This document shows positions 46,321 to 57,374 of a stretch of DNA of 64,000 nt, one piece after another. Source of the DNA: Simmondsia chinensis (Eukaryota > Streptophyta > Magnoliopsida > Caryophyllales > Simmondsiaceae); assembly GCA_018398585.1 (NCBI GenBank), contig JAGTTD010000001.1, forward strand, positions 25,241,438-25,305,437, in the 5' to 3' direction. Position numbers and translations under genes: made by a program. The first letter of the stretch is position 1. Every line of letters begins with the position of its first letter. The notes under the pieces were generated by a model that was given only the letters and a program-made list of their open reading frames with translations, searched no databases and was not told the DNA's origin.

Positions 46321-46617
46321 CTATTTAATATTGCTCAATGAGGCATTAATAATAACAGGATAAGTGCTAGAATTACCAAGATAGGCATATTTGAGATGTG
46401 GTGGCAATGACTTGAGCTCTAAGTTCGGTGGTTCTTCTTCTTCCGTTCTCTGCTGAATTTCAATTGCTTGAATGTCTTCCACTCTTGTTCCGCGGTGCAA
46501 ATTGAAAGGTTCACAACTTTAAAGGTATTGGGCACATTCCCTTATTAACTCGTCTTCCGCATCTATGGTCCCTGACTTTGTTAAACACGCTTCAAGGGGT
46601 AACTTGGGGAATGTGTC
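46321..46617 (-). pseudogene. Athila-like protease-RT linker
   Basis: Degenerate - strand coding sequence (for example LPLEACL and ECAQYL near 46520-46590) upstream of RT, cut by chromovirus 3 at 46618. No protease active site is visible. Confidence 0.45.
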
Positions 46618-47000
46618 TGTTATGTTTCTTGCTTAATGTGATGTAATATAATGTAATAAGGAGCTTAATTGTATCGTTAGGCTCGGTAGCTTTCAAATCC
46701 CAGTTTTGGCGCCAAAGCCGGTTGGCCGTTAGTTGTGTAGGTCAATTGGCTGGTCAAGCTTGGCAGCTGTGTTTAAGTCGGTTAAGCTTGATTAAGGCTT
46801 GATTCAATGTATGTAGTTTCTATTAATAGGTTGATCTTGTGTAATCTTCATTCATCAAATGAAATATCAAACCAATCTCTTTGAGGTTAGCCTTCTCCCT
46901 CTCATCTTAACTCTTCTATTTTCTCATCTCCTTCACTTCTTTCTCATCCCATACTCTCTTAATCTTAGTTTATGTTTGTGATTTGATCATAAACATAACA
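46618..47000 (+). mobile_element. 5' LTR of chromovirus 3
   Basis: 383 bp, TGTTATGTTTC to AAACATAACA, with the CT-rich end (about 46890-46970). Confidence 0.9.
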
Positions 47001-47015
47001 ATTGGTATCAGAGCC
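47001..47015 (+). promoter_or_regulatory. Primer binding site of chromovirus 3
   Basis: ATTGGTATCAGAGCC directly after the LTR; exact tRNA-Met-type site. Confidence 0.88.
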
Positions 47016-47191
47016 TCGTTTGGCTTCCAAATTCAAACGAAATTGATATCACATATCCATTGATCGCATTGCAATTGGCTTAGGGATTCAATCTTGAATG
47101 TTTAGGTTAAATGCTTGTGGTTAACTCTTAATTGATGTATAAAAAAGTTAAAAAAAAAATATATATATATACACTTGATTCGTGGTCATCT

Positions 47192-48636
47192 ATGGAATCA
47201 ACTGATGCGGTATTGATCAGTGGAGTAACTACCAGATCGGTTGCAGATAAAGCTATAGCCAGGACCTCTTATGTCCAAATTGTTGGCAGCAATGATGCTG
47301 CTGATCGAGATTTTGTCACCAATGCGCAATTAAACAGTCAATTGCAGAAGATGAGCGATCGCTTGCTTGTTCAAATTAGGGAGTCTAATGCTGAAACCGT
47401 TCAAAATTTGAACCAACAGACCTTGCAGATATGTCAGCAACTGGATGTGAAATTTGAGCAACGGTCACAGTAGGTTGAACTTCTGGTAACTGATCAAATC
47501 ACAAGGCATTCACAGGAATTGGAGGAAAGGATTTCCTTGAGGCTTGATCGTGAAAAGCAGCAGTTGGAAGTGAAACTAGCTGAAATTCATGAGCAATTCA
47601 GGAGGCCAAATCCTCCTATTATGCCTGAACCATTGATTCCAGCAAGTGTGCAACTAAATCCTTCAATACGAGTTGAAACACAACACCGTGAGGGAGAAGC
47701 TGGAGCTCCAGTTAGAGCACATGATGCTGAGGTTACTGATAGGCAAGGTCGCAGTGAGCATGTACCATCTCGACCTTCAAACTGGGACGCTACAACCGGT
47801 GACAGAGTTTAGGAAATGGAGCATACTTTCAGACCTCTAGAAGTAAATGCTGATCAATTGGTTCGACCACCTGATTCTTGGCATCGACAATGATCAGGAA
47901 GTAATGAGGAGTCGTCCAACAGTAGAAACAATAACCATAGACAACCTCGGGTGCAAATTGATGCATTTGATGGTACACAACCTCATTCTTGGCTTAGGAG
48001 GTGTGAGGGTTATTTTCACTTCTATGACATTGCTGAATCAGAGAAGGTTCAAATTGCGGCTGTGTATTTGCTTGGTGATCATGAGGTGTGGTTTTATAGC
48101 TTGATAAGAGGTAAACCTTCCATTTTATGGAATGAGTTTGCCAAAGCCTTGTGTTCTCGGTATAGTGATGAGGATGAGAGTGATATAGTGGATAAATTCA
48201 ATAAAGTGAAGCAAGAGACGACTGTGAAAGAATACATGACCAGATTTGAGAACCTCCGAGCTAGCATTGTGACTGAAATTGAGGACTCTGAGCCGTATTA
48301 TGTATCAGCTTTTATAAGTGGGTTGAAGCCTAAGTTAAAGAACTTAGTCAAGGTGGTAGATCCTACTGATTTGTTAGTGGCCTTTGATAAGGCCAAGCTC
48401 TATGAATCCACGGTCATAGCAGCAAATGATGGCTTCAGATCTCGTGGGAATAACTCCAAAATTTAGCAAGGCTCGAACAGAAACAGGCCAAACAGATTGG
48501 AGGACAGAACTCAGCAGAAATTGTGCTACCGATGTAATCGGCCTTATCAATTTGGCCATAAGTGCAATCCCAAGTTTCTCATGGCTGTGGATGGCACTAA
48601 GGCTGGTGAACATTCTGATGGTGAGGAAATTCAGAG
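47192..48636 (+). pseudogene. Chromovirus 3 gag
   Basis: Starts MESTDAVLIS near 47192. One frame carries through the N-terminal coiled-coil-like part (QQLEVKLAEIHEQFR), the capsid (SWLRRCEGYFHFYDI, YMTRFENLRAS, SAFISGLKPKLKN) and the zinc knuckle CYRCNRPYQFGHKC (about 48521-48562). Stops at about 47471, 47810, 47891 and 48464 are mostly CAG to TAG or CGA to TGA types. A frameshift near 48630 leads into the protease stretch. Confidence 0.88.
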
Positions 48637-50374
48637 GTGTGCATTGATTTAGACCAAGAAAGTGAAGTAAGCTTGGAAGATGCTGAAGTGGAAATTTCTG
48701 TTAAGGCTCTAACCGGTAATGGAGCACACAGCACAATTTGGATTAAAGGAAAAGCTAGGAAGAGGTCCTTTATCGTTCTCATTGATAGTGGGAGTACTCA
48801 TAGCTTTGTGGATCCTAAAGTGGTCAAGAAGGTAGGACATGAAGTGATCAAAACGCACCCTCTTGCAGTTACCGTGGCTGATGGAAAGACAGTCACAACT
48901 CAGAATAAATGCCAAAGTTTCTCTTGGTTGATGCAAGACCGCAAGTTCAGCTATGACTTTAGAATCCTTCCTTTGGGAAGGTGTGACATGGTGCTCGGAG
49001 TTGATTGGATGAGGACCTATAGCCCGGTATTGTTTGATTATACTCATCTCATAGTCTCCTTTGATGTTCAAGGCACTAAGGTTACCTTGCAAGGGATATC
49101 CGAACCAGCTCAATTACAGGTAATCAAGGGGAGTAAATTGAAGAAGGGCCTGCAGAGCTATGCTTACCAATGGGTGGGCCATCTATTTGCTATTTCCTCT
49201 GTTGAACTAATAGGCATTACCGAGCTAGAAGTGCAGATTCTGGTTACTGATTTTGAAGATGTGTTTGAGGTACCTAAATCCTTACCTCCCAAAAGGAGTT
49301 TGGATCATGTAATTCCTCTCAAAGAGGGTGCTGAACCAGTAAAGATAAGGCCTTATAGCTATCCTCACGCTCAGAAGACAAAAATTGAAAGGCAAGTGGA
49401 TGAATTGTTTAAGACCAACTTTATGCAAGCCAGCCATAGTCCCTTTGCTTCTCCGGTCATTCTTGTCAAGAAGAAAGATGGCACGACTCGTATGGGTATT
49501 GATTATAGGCAACTCAACTCTATGACTGTGAAGGACAAGTTTCCTATACCAGTTATGGATGATTTGTTGGATGAATTATATGGAGCTCAAGTCTTCTCCA
49601 AGCTGGACCTTCGACAAGGATATCATCAGATTAGAGTGGGGGGAGCAAGATGTGTACAAGACTGCATTCTGGACACATCATGGACACTTTGAGTTTGGGG
49701 TCATGCCATTTGGTTTGACAAATGCCCCAGCAACATTTCAGGCTCTTATGAATGATGTCTTCAAACAATTTCTTAGGAGATTTGTGTTGGTCTTCTTTGA
49801 TGACATCCAGATTTACAGTGTATCGTTTGAGGAGCATTTGAAGCATTTGAGAGGTGTGTTTTCGGTCATGAGGAAGCACAAGTTGTATGCTAAGTTAGCC
49901 AAGTGTTCCTTTGCTCAAACTCACTTGGAGTATCTTGGCCATGTGATTTCTGGTGAAGGAGTTGCCACAGATCCCACAAAAGTTCAAGCCATGAAGGAAT
50001 GCCCAGCTCCGGTTACTTTGAAACAATTAAGAGGTTTTTTGGGATTAATCGGCTATTACCGCAAGTTTGTGGCTAACTATGGAGTCTTAGCAAAGCCATT
50101 AATAGACCTATTGAAGAAAGATTCATTCAAGTGGTCGGATGAAGCTCAAAAGGCTTTTGAAGCACTCAAGGTTGAAATGTGCAAAGCACCAGTTTTGGCA
50201 ATGCCCGATTTTTCTTCAAGCTTTATTCTAGAGACTGATGCGAGTGGTAGTGGTATTGAGGCAGTGTTATCTCAAGGTGGAAGGCCTATAGCATATCTTA
50301 GCCAAGCTTTGAGTGCTAAACACCAAGTTCTTTCTACATATGAGAGAATATCTTGCCATTTTGCTAGCGGTTGA
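48637..50374 (+). pseudogene. Chromovirus 3 protease and RT
   Basis: 48637-49692 holds the protease [12 protein letters not shown] (Asp codon 48784-48786), [12 protein letters not shown] and the first half of RT (MGIDYRQLN, where related copies read MCIDY). An extra G in a run at about 49636-49641 shifts the frame; 49559-50374 goes on with [13 protein letters not shown], the catalytic FFDD (about 49796) and the RNase H start (ETDASGSG, about 50230). A 2-base loss at about 50345 shifts it again. Confidence 0.88.
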
Positions 50375-50669
50375 TAAGTGGAGACACTACTGGGATGGGC
50401 ACCATTTCCTCATTAGGACTGATCACCAAAGTCTTAAGCACTTGTTGGAGAAGAAGATTGTCACCAGGATACAGAGAAAAGGGCTGATGAAGATGTTAGG
50501 ACTCAATTACGACATTGAATACAGAAAAGGAAAGGAGAGCTGGGCTGCCGATGCATTGTCACGCAGATTTGAGGACCTTGAGCAGGGTTCTTTTGGAGCT
50601 GTTTCTGTGGTTTCTCCTGCTCGGATGGAAGAGTTACATCAGTCCTATGAGAATGATTTGTTTGCGTAA
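50346..50669 (+). pseudogene. Chromovirus 3 RNase H, second half
   Basis: [12 protein letters not shown] (Glu), RTDHQSLKHLL (Asp) and AADALSRRFEDLEQG. It ends at a TAA at 50667 in the spacer to integrase. Confidence 0.85.
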
Positions 50670-51830
50670 GAATGTATAGCTGCTGCAATCGTGGGTAAAG
50701 CTTGCAATCAGACTGCTGATGCACAGATATCTGTTACCCGAGGCAATATCAGAATTCAGGGGAAGTTGTACATTGGTACCTCGACTGATCTTAGACACCA
50801 AATTATCAGTGCTGCTCATGATTCTTCTTGGGGAGGACACTCAGGCATGGAGGGAACATATCAGAGGCTGAAGGGTTACTTTAGTTGGCCCGGAATGAGG
50901 AAGGAAGTGCATAACTTTGTTCAAAGTTGTGAGGTTTGTCAACAAACTAAACTTGGTGATCAAAGGTATCAAGGACTTCTATAGCCTTTACCTCTTCCTA
51001 AGGGTATTTGGCAGCACATAAGCATGGATTTTATCGAAGGATTGCCTAAGTCAGAAGGAAAAGAGGTGATTTGGGTAGTAGTGGATCGATTCACTAAGTC
51101 TGGGCACTTCATTGCTTTGGCTCGTCCTGTGACTGCTGAGAAGCTAGCTTGGGTGTTCCTAGACAACATCTACAAGCTCCATGGCTTGCCTCAATCCATA
51201 GTTTCTGATCGGGACAAGCTCTTTACAAGTCAATTTTGGAAGGAATTGTTCGGACTGTTGGGAACGACCTTAGCACTCAGCTCTTCCTATCACCCCCAAA
51301 TAGATCGTCAAACAGAGAGAGTCAACCAATGCATCGAGCAATACCTTAGAGGTATGGTGTTTAATCATCCTAAAGTGTGGGGAAGATGGCTATCTTTGGC
51401 AGAATTTCGGTATAACACCCATTTCCATGCTTCAATTGGTACTACACCTTTCAAGGCATTATATGGGTATGATCCTCCTTCTCCCTTGATGTTGCATGAA
51501 GTGGGGGCAGGTGTGGTTGAGGTTAATGAGCTGGTGCATCAGAGGAAACAAGTTATGCAGCAGTTGAAGCATAATCTCAGTGAATCTCAAGCCCGAATGA
51601 AGTGGTATGCAGATAGGAAGAGAGTCGATCGAAATTTTGATGTGGGGGATATGGTATAATTGAAATTGTAGCCATATTGGCAATCCATAGCAGCAGTAAG
51701 AAAAAATGTTAAGCTTTGCACACGGTTTTTTGGTCCCTACAAGGTGTTAGAGAGAATTGGCAAGGTGGCTTACTAGTTGGAGCTTCCCCCAGACTCGTAT
51801 ATTAACCCGGTCTTTCATGTCTCACTTCTT
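50670..51830 (+). pseudogene. Chromovirus 3 integrase
   Basis: Zinc-binding part (HDSSWGGHSG, CEVCQQTK; about 50817-50950), then the core with SMDFIEGLP (first Asp, about 51022), SDRDKLF (second) and RQTERVNQ (Glu, about 51308). C-terminal part [16 protein letters not shown] (about 51705) and FHVSLLKK (about 51815). Stops at about 50982, 51657, 51669 and 51774. The DDE residues remain. Confidence 0.88.
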
Positions 51831-52058
51831 AAAAAACAGGTCAAGAAGGGACTCAGCCCATCTTCAAGTCCTCCGGAAGTAGGATCCAGTGGTGCTTTGA
51901 TCTTACAACCTGCTGCAGTAGTAGAGCAGACGCAAGGAGTAGCAGCTGACCGTGCAGGGCAGGAGGTTCGAGTGAGCTGGTGCAACTTGGATGATTCGTT
52001 TACCACTTGGGAAGCAAAGCGTTTCTTAAAGAGTCAATTTCCTTCTTTTCATTCTTGA
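51831..52058 (+). pseudogene. Chromovirus 3 chromodomain-like C-terminus
   Basis: Follows FHVSLLKK in frame. The end reads VRVSWCNLDDSFTTWEAKRFL then SQFPSFHS-stop, the fold pattern of the chromodomain attached to chromovirus integrases (aromatic W and the W-E pair). The family uses this domain to read chromatin marks at the target. Probable mutated first aromatic residues. Confidence 0.7.
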
Positions 52059-52069
52059 GGACAAGAATG
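52050..52069 (+). other. Pre-PPT hairpin, chromovirus 3
   Basis: CATTCTTG-AGGA-CAAGAATG, a perfect 8-bp stem. The pol stop TGA (52056-52058) lies at the stem-loop border. The purine tract AAGGGGAGGGGAT follows at 52074-52086. Confidence 0.8.
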
Positions 52070-52086
52070 CTCTAAGGGGAGGGGAT

Positions 52087-52329
52087 TGTTATGTTTCTTG
52101 CTTAATGTGATGTAATACAATGTAATAAGGAGCTTAATTGTATCGTTAGGCTCGGTAGCTTTCAAATCCCAGTTTTGGCACCAAAGTCGGTTGGCCGTTA
52201 ATTGTGTAGATTAATTGGCTGGTCAAGCTTGGCGGCTGTGTTTAAGTTGGTTAAGCTTGATTAAGGCTTGATTCAATGCATGTAGTTTCTATTAATAGGT
52301 TGATCTTGTGTAATCTTCATTCATCAAAT
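52087..52329 (+). mobile_element. Truncated 3' LTR of chromovirus 3
   Basis: Follows the 5' LTR for 243 of about 383 bp, stopping in TTCATTCATCAAAT. The next base is in another chromovirus's integrase end. Confidence 0.9.
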
Positions 52330-52731
52330 CTTCCATTACAGTTCACAAGAATGTGAAGTTAGGGGCTCGTTTCTTTGGTCCTTACAAGGTATTAGAGAAG
52401 TGGGAAGTGTAGCTTATTGATTAGAGCTTCCACCTCATTCCTTTGTGCGTCCTGTTTTTCATGTCTCTCTTTTAAAGAAACATAAGGCGAAAGGGAAAGT
52501 ATGTTCTAAGTAGTCTCCTGCAGCAGCATAAGGTGGGACTTTGATATAGGCTCCTACAGCAATTCTGGACTCACGCTTGGTACAGTAGCAAGGTAAAATT
52601 GAGAAGGAAATTCTATTACAATGGATCAATTTGGACTCAACACAAACCATCTGGGAGAAATTACAGTTCTTACGCAGTCAATTCCCTTCTTCTTCATTCT
52701 TGAGACAAGAATGATTTGGAGGAGAGGGTAT
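52330..52731 (+). pseudogene. Chromovirus 4 fragment: integrase C-terminus and chromodomain
   Basis: Starts within the conserved SSI(T)[19 protein letters not shown] region, runs through FHVSLLKK (about 52460) and a degenerate chromodomain-like end, then hairpin and purine tract. All upstream parts are missing. Sequence differs from chromovirus 3, so it is a separate element. Confidence 0.8.
52695..52713 (+). other. Pre-PPT hairpin, chromovirus 4
   Basis: CATTCTTG-AGA-CAAGAATG: a perfect 8-bp stem. GGAGGAGAGGGTAT follows before the LTR. Confidence 0.75.
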
Positions 52732-53084
52732 TGTCATGACCGTGAACGATTCTGATGCATTTTAGATGATTTTTGATGTCAAATTCTCATTTGAATTTAA
52801 ATTCAGTTTTTAGCGGGAAAGGTTGTTAGCCGATTTGGGTGTTTCGGCGGGAATAATTGTTTGTACTACTTTAGCTTGTTTTTTTCCTTATTTTAGCTTC
52901 CCGTTTGCGATTAGAGTGCAAATAAACTTCATTCATGTACTTGAAGATTCATTCAATGAAAAAGTTATCTAATTCTCTCTCTCAACCCTAATTTCTTCTC
53001 TATTTCTCATCTATTTCACTTCTTTCTCATCCCATACTCTTATATCTCAAGTTTATGGTTCTAGTTTGATTTAGGATCACAACA
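52732..53084 (+). mobile_element. 3' LTR of chromovirus 4
   Basis: 353 bp, TGTCATGACC to ATCACAACA. The next five bases, GTAAC, read as Val-Thr of the Copia 2 frame on the - strand, so they are the target copy. No second copy is seen to the left. Confidence 0.8.
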
Positions 53085-53720
53085 GTAACATAATACCTTT
53101 TACCACCTCTAATCAGTGTTTTATAAAAGTCACTTATGTCACTATGCACGGGTTCAAGTAGGCTAGATGTCCATTCAACTAGTTTGTTAAAAGTTTCTTA
53201 GCGTGCTTGGCCCTGACACATATTCCACATTTGTCAAGTTCAGGTGGAGTACAATTAAGAATTAAACTCATTTGTTTAAGCTTCTTAGCCGAATTATAAT
53301 TTACATGTTCGAGCCTAGCATGCCATAAATCAAAAGACTCAGCAGTATAAGTAGAGGTTCATGCATTCCCATTCATTTTGAATATCAAGTCTGAAGAGAC
53401 CCCCATTACAGAAACCCTTCCCCATAAAGTTGGTGTTTTTGGTGTCAACAAGCTTATCAGATTCAAGGATCTGTTTAAAACTAGCTTTGTTAAGCAATGC
53501 CGCAGAAACACAATTTCTATGTAGATAAGGGACATGTAACACATTTTATAAGGATAAAAACTTTCTGGAGTAAAGTTTTAGAAGGACCCTTCCCTTGCTA
53601 ATAGGAGGGACAAAACTAGAATTTCAATTAAACACACACTCCCCCACACCAACTTTTTCATACACCCGGAACAGTCCTTACTAGTACAAATGTGCCTCGT
53701 TACACCATTATCTACAAGCT
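53085..53720 (-). pseudogene. Copia 2 protease, gag-pre-integrase and integrase start
   Basis: Protease remnant LVDNGVTRHICTSKDC (about 53700-53650; DTGAT is usual in relatives). Then MLHVPYLHRNCVSAALLNKASFK (from 53542), SFDLWHARLGH-type sequence (about 53340-53290), the CGICVRAKHAKK zinc part (about 53235) and the start of integrase, HSDISDFYKTLIRGGKRYY, ending at 53085. Two or more frame changes. Confidence 0.75.
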
Positions 53721-53799
53721 ACTCGACCACATTCCCAACCATATTCACCTCGAAGATCATGGCAATAAAGAGACATCTCCACTCTTGGTGAGGTTGGCA

Positions 53800-54690
53800 T
53801 GGGGTTTGTGTTCTTTAGGCTTTCCTAGTCCATATCCCATCTTGCAGTCTCTCGAGGTATGGCCTACCTCACCGCAGGTCCAGCTTGTTCCCTTTACTCA
53901 TTTCTGTCCATCTTCAAAGTTGTTTTGAGGTCTCTTGCCATGGGTCTGCTTCTTCTTCGAGTTCGAGCTCAAGCTCAAGCTTGAGCCTCAGTTGGAACAT
54001 CTCTTGTTCCATGGCTTCTTAAACTTGTCATTCTTTTCTATACCCTTACACTCTACTAGGTTAGTAGACATAGATGATTGCTTTGAGAACTTTGCCTTTT
54101 CTTATTTTTTGTTCTAGTCCTCGAGATTAATACAGGAAACTAACTCTTGCAGAGTCATGTCTATCTTTTTACGTTTTAATTGAGCCTTATATTTTTCCTG
54201 TGAAGGAGGCAATTCCTCAATGACACAATTTGCTTGAAAGGTTTCATACATTTTCATTCCTTAATTAAGTATGTCAGCACACAAGTTCTCATACTCGTGG
54301 ATTTGATTTAGAACAGGTTCATGATCAGTCATGGTGAAATACAACCACTTAGCGCATATATACTTTTTAGCGGCGTTATCATCCATCCCATACTTATTAG
54401 GCAAAGCCTCCCAGATTTCCTCATTACTTTTCATCTTAATATAAATTTGGTAAAGTGGGCTATCATGTAATGCAATAGCATTCCCCTATAAGTCTGATTA
54501 TCTTTGTCAAAGTCTCGGCTTGACCTAGGAGCAGCCCTGTCACTGAGAGTGTAATGGACATCAATTTGTACAAGGAAAAACTCCATCTTATTATAATAAA
54601 TTTAATAGTTCCCGTCTAAAGGTTCAGTCTTTGACATGCCAAGTATGTTAAAACTAGTGTTAGTCATGTTTTGATTACTCATTTTAATAA
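53800..54690 (-). pseudogene. Copia 2 gag
   Basis: Starts near 54680 (MSNQNMTNTSFNILGMSKTE). The typical Copia gag positions are readable with stops: YYNKMEFFLVQIDVHYTL, the capsid region and a basic Ser-rich tail with a zinc-knuckle remnant TCGEVGHTSRDC (about 53885-53845). Confidence 0.7.
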
Positions 54691-54699
54691 ACAACTTCG

Positions 54700-55717
54700 A
54701 TTGTTGGGGAAAAAAAATAGAACGAATAAGTAATCAAATTCTCAAAGTTGAGACATCAAGACTAACTTGAGATGGGGGCAAATTAAACTTAAATGACACA
54801 ATGACAATGCTGAATAAAGTTCGTATCACACCAACATGACTTGAGACAAGATAATCAAACAACTGAAATAAAAAGGATTCAGTGAGGAAAGAGTGAGCTG
54901 AAGGAAGTCGCCGTGCCATGGAGTTCACCATTGCTTTAAGTCATTTATGCCCCCACTATGGTACAAATGGGATCGTCAGGTACTCCAACTCCAATGGTTA
55001 ACATGGCACCCAACATAGGAGTGTACTCTCGGGTGATGAGTTGGAGTATGCCCCAACTTGCTCAGTAACCAGAGTAAGAACATAGAGAGTTTTAGAAGCA
55101 AGAAGAGAATGTTTCTGTATTTTTCACATATTTCTGTGTATAAAACTAAGTCCCAAAGCATGGTATTTGTAAGCAAAAATGTTTAGCGTGCAAGTTAAAA
55201 TTTCTTAACGATTATGGGAAGAAATCTGGCAAGAATTAGGAAAGTGGCAGATATGGCAGAGCAAAAAACCCGGGCACAATCAGGGCAATGACGGTTATAG
55301 AAAGAAGTGGGAGATACGCTGTCAAAACTTGTACCTCGAGTTCGAGCTTGCAACCTCAAACTTGAACCTGGATTAACGAACACATACTTGATCATTACAG
55401 CCTAGAGATTGGATGTAGAGGACCCTCGAGCTTGAACTCAAGCCAACGAACTCAAGACTAGTCCCATAACTCCCTTGAAATTTGTTTACGATAAGTAAAA
55501 TATATTGTCCGCAAAATAAAGGTCCGGGTTAGAAAACATCAATAGCACATGACACCGCGATGCGGCTTGACGAGGTGGGGCGGGGGCACACGCACGCGTG
55601 GTACACAAAACCCATTATAGTCCCCTCAAGACTTTACCAAGTACAAGGATAGGGAGATATTTACGTTAGAGCTCCTTTCACTACTCTTCTTATGTAGGAT
55701 AGAGGAAAAACAAAAGA
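54700..55717 (-). other. Copia 2 upstream region, unassigned
   Basis: No convincing gene. A GC-rich patch (about 55551-55607, with GGGGCGGGGG and ACGCACGCGTGG) stands out in AT-rich surroundings. Probably leader and LTR of Copia 2, but neither border is recognisable. Confidence 0.4.
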
Positions 55718-57138
55718 TGATGCTTGGCATTTTACTTAGCAAGTGGACTAAGTTGTATCAAGTAATATAGAAATGAGTAGAGTATCGTCCCACGAGGATT
55801 GCTATTAAATGAGTACTTAAAGTAGCAGTTTCAGCACTTTTTGAAAGACCGAAGTTTAAAGTTTTTGATATGTAACAAAACAAAATAAAAAAAAAAACAA
55901 AAATGGTTACTTATTTTTTTTTTTGAAAAATGTTCAGATTTTAGATGATTTTTATGATTTAATAAGATTCAAGGCATCTAATTTCACCTAGTTGCATCAA
56001 TACGCCTTTCTATTCTCGATATTCAAGTCATTATTACATGTTGATGGTTGAAAACCCTAATTTACTAAATATTCTCTCTCCAAAAACATTTAACATGCTC
56101 TTTTATATATTAACTCTTCAATCTCTTGCATGAATTTAATTAAGAAAAGAGTTTTGAAGATCCATGGTTTTCACTTAAGACCGCACAAATCGAGTTAATC
56201 TATCTCAATCATTCGCTCAATTTTTGGTGTTTAGCACTTTATCATTCATCATAAATCTCTTCTCGGATTCATTATGAATCATTATAGACTTTGAATGGTG
56301 ATCAAGCATTCAAAACTCATGAAGAACAATGATAAACACTCAAATAGCACAATAAATAAACTTTGAATACGCTGAATTAGAAAAGAGCATATATTATAAC
56401 TTAGGCTACATCCTAGCCTTGGAAAGACAAAATTAGTTGATGGTATATATAATATAAAGAAAAAACTAAACAAAATCCATGAACTTAACGAAGAAAAGGA
56501 TAGAAAAGAACGTGAAATTGAAAAATTACAAACTAAACTCTTTCTTTACTATCTCTTCCTCTTCTATTCGAATTTTTTTCTATTTTTTCTACTTTGGAAT
56601 TGATTTTTACAGAATGAATTGATGATCCAAGACCTCTCAAAGGCTCTTTTTATAGTGTTTGAGGTTGCAAATTCAAAATATAAAAAATTACATGAGCTTT
56701 ACTCGCATTTGTTAGTTTTTCTGCCCACCATTACAATTTGAAACTTTAGCTTATTTTTTCATTTCTCTTTAGCTTTGCCACCCAAAATTTAGCTTTTACA
56801 TCAACTTGAACATCTTATTGAAGTGTACAATGCATCCGCGCTCTTGATTTGTTCATTAGGCCGCCCAAATTCGCAATTCTTAACAAATTGTTCATGTTTG
56901 TTGTTCATCCTTGCTTTAGCTAGGTAGAATTGATGTATTTAGCCAATTTTTAGCTTTTATTTGATGTATCTTTCATTCACTTGTTGACGCTGATGATAAA
57001 ACCTGGCAAGATTTAGCATAAAATCAAGATTTTTGCAAGGAATTAACAGTAAGAGTGAAGAAGAGCAAAAGCGATGAAAATTTTATGTAAAATGGATCTA
57101 TATGATATGAATAATTATATATTAAATTAGACTTATCA
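55718..57138 (-). mobile_element. 3' LTR of Athila-like element 3
   Basis: 1421 bp, with the same ends and layout as the other two copies. Confidence 0.88.
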
Positions 57139-57153
57139 AAATACCCCCAAATT
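57139..57153 (-). promoter_or_regulatory. Polypurine tract of Athila-like element 3
   Basis: On the - strand AAATTTGGGGGTATTT before TGATAAGT. Confidence 0.7.
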
Positions 57154-57374
57154 TAATTCTTGCTCGTCCTCAAGTGAGGCAAAATATTAAAGTGCAGGAT
57201 CTCATGCTTTTTAAGAATTTTTTACGCAATTCAAAGCATAAGCAAATTAAGTTTATCCGTTCCTTCTAATCTTAAAACATTCGAACCGAATAGATGACAA
57301 AAATCGTGTCATTCATGACAAGACTTCTCAGGTATGCCAAAGCCTAAAAGTTATTCACAAAATTTTCTCTCTCT

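Larger units (their letters stand above)
40197..46617 (-). mobile_element. Athila-like element 2, 3' LTR and pol
   Basis: Inserted in the Copia 1 LTR after TACTG (40192-40196). From left: 3' LTR, polypurine tract, non-coding region with SINE heads and a solo LTR, then integrase, RNase H, RT and part of the protease region, all on the - strand. Chromovirus 3 interrupts at 46618. Gag, primer site and 5' LTR do not reappear, which fits a deletion at the junction near 52329. Confidence 0.88.
46618..52329 (+). mobile_element. Chromovirus 3 (Ty3/Gypsy), 3' LTR truncated
   Basis: 5' LTR, full primer site, gag, protease, RT, RNase H, integrase, chromodomain, hairpin, polypurine tract and the first 243 bp of a 3' LTR. 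Left flank GTGTC (46613-46617). The right end is lost at 52329. Nearly all breaks are single nonsense changes plus small frameshifts. Confidence 0.92.
53085..55717 (-). mobile_element. Copia 2 remnant, - strand
   Basis: From the right: an unassigned leader/LTR-like region (about 54700-55717), gag, zinc knuckle, protease, gag-pre-integrase and the first residues of integrase, cut at 53085. Integrase core, RT and RNase H are absent. Right end cut by Athila-like element 3. I could not find its LTR border or primer site. Confidence 0.75.

Noticed and set aside
53935..54117. A short + strand frame with alternating Glu/Leu/Lys
   Set aside because: Opposite strand of the Ser-rich tail of Copia 2 gag.
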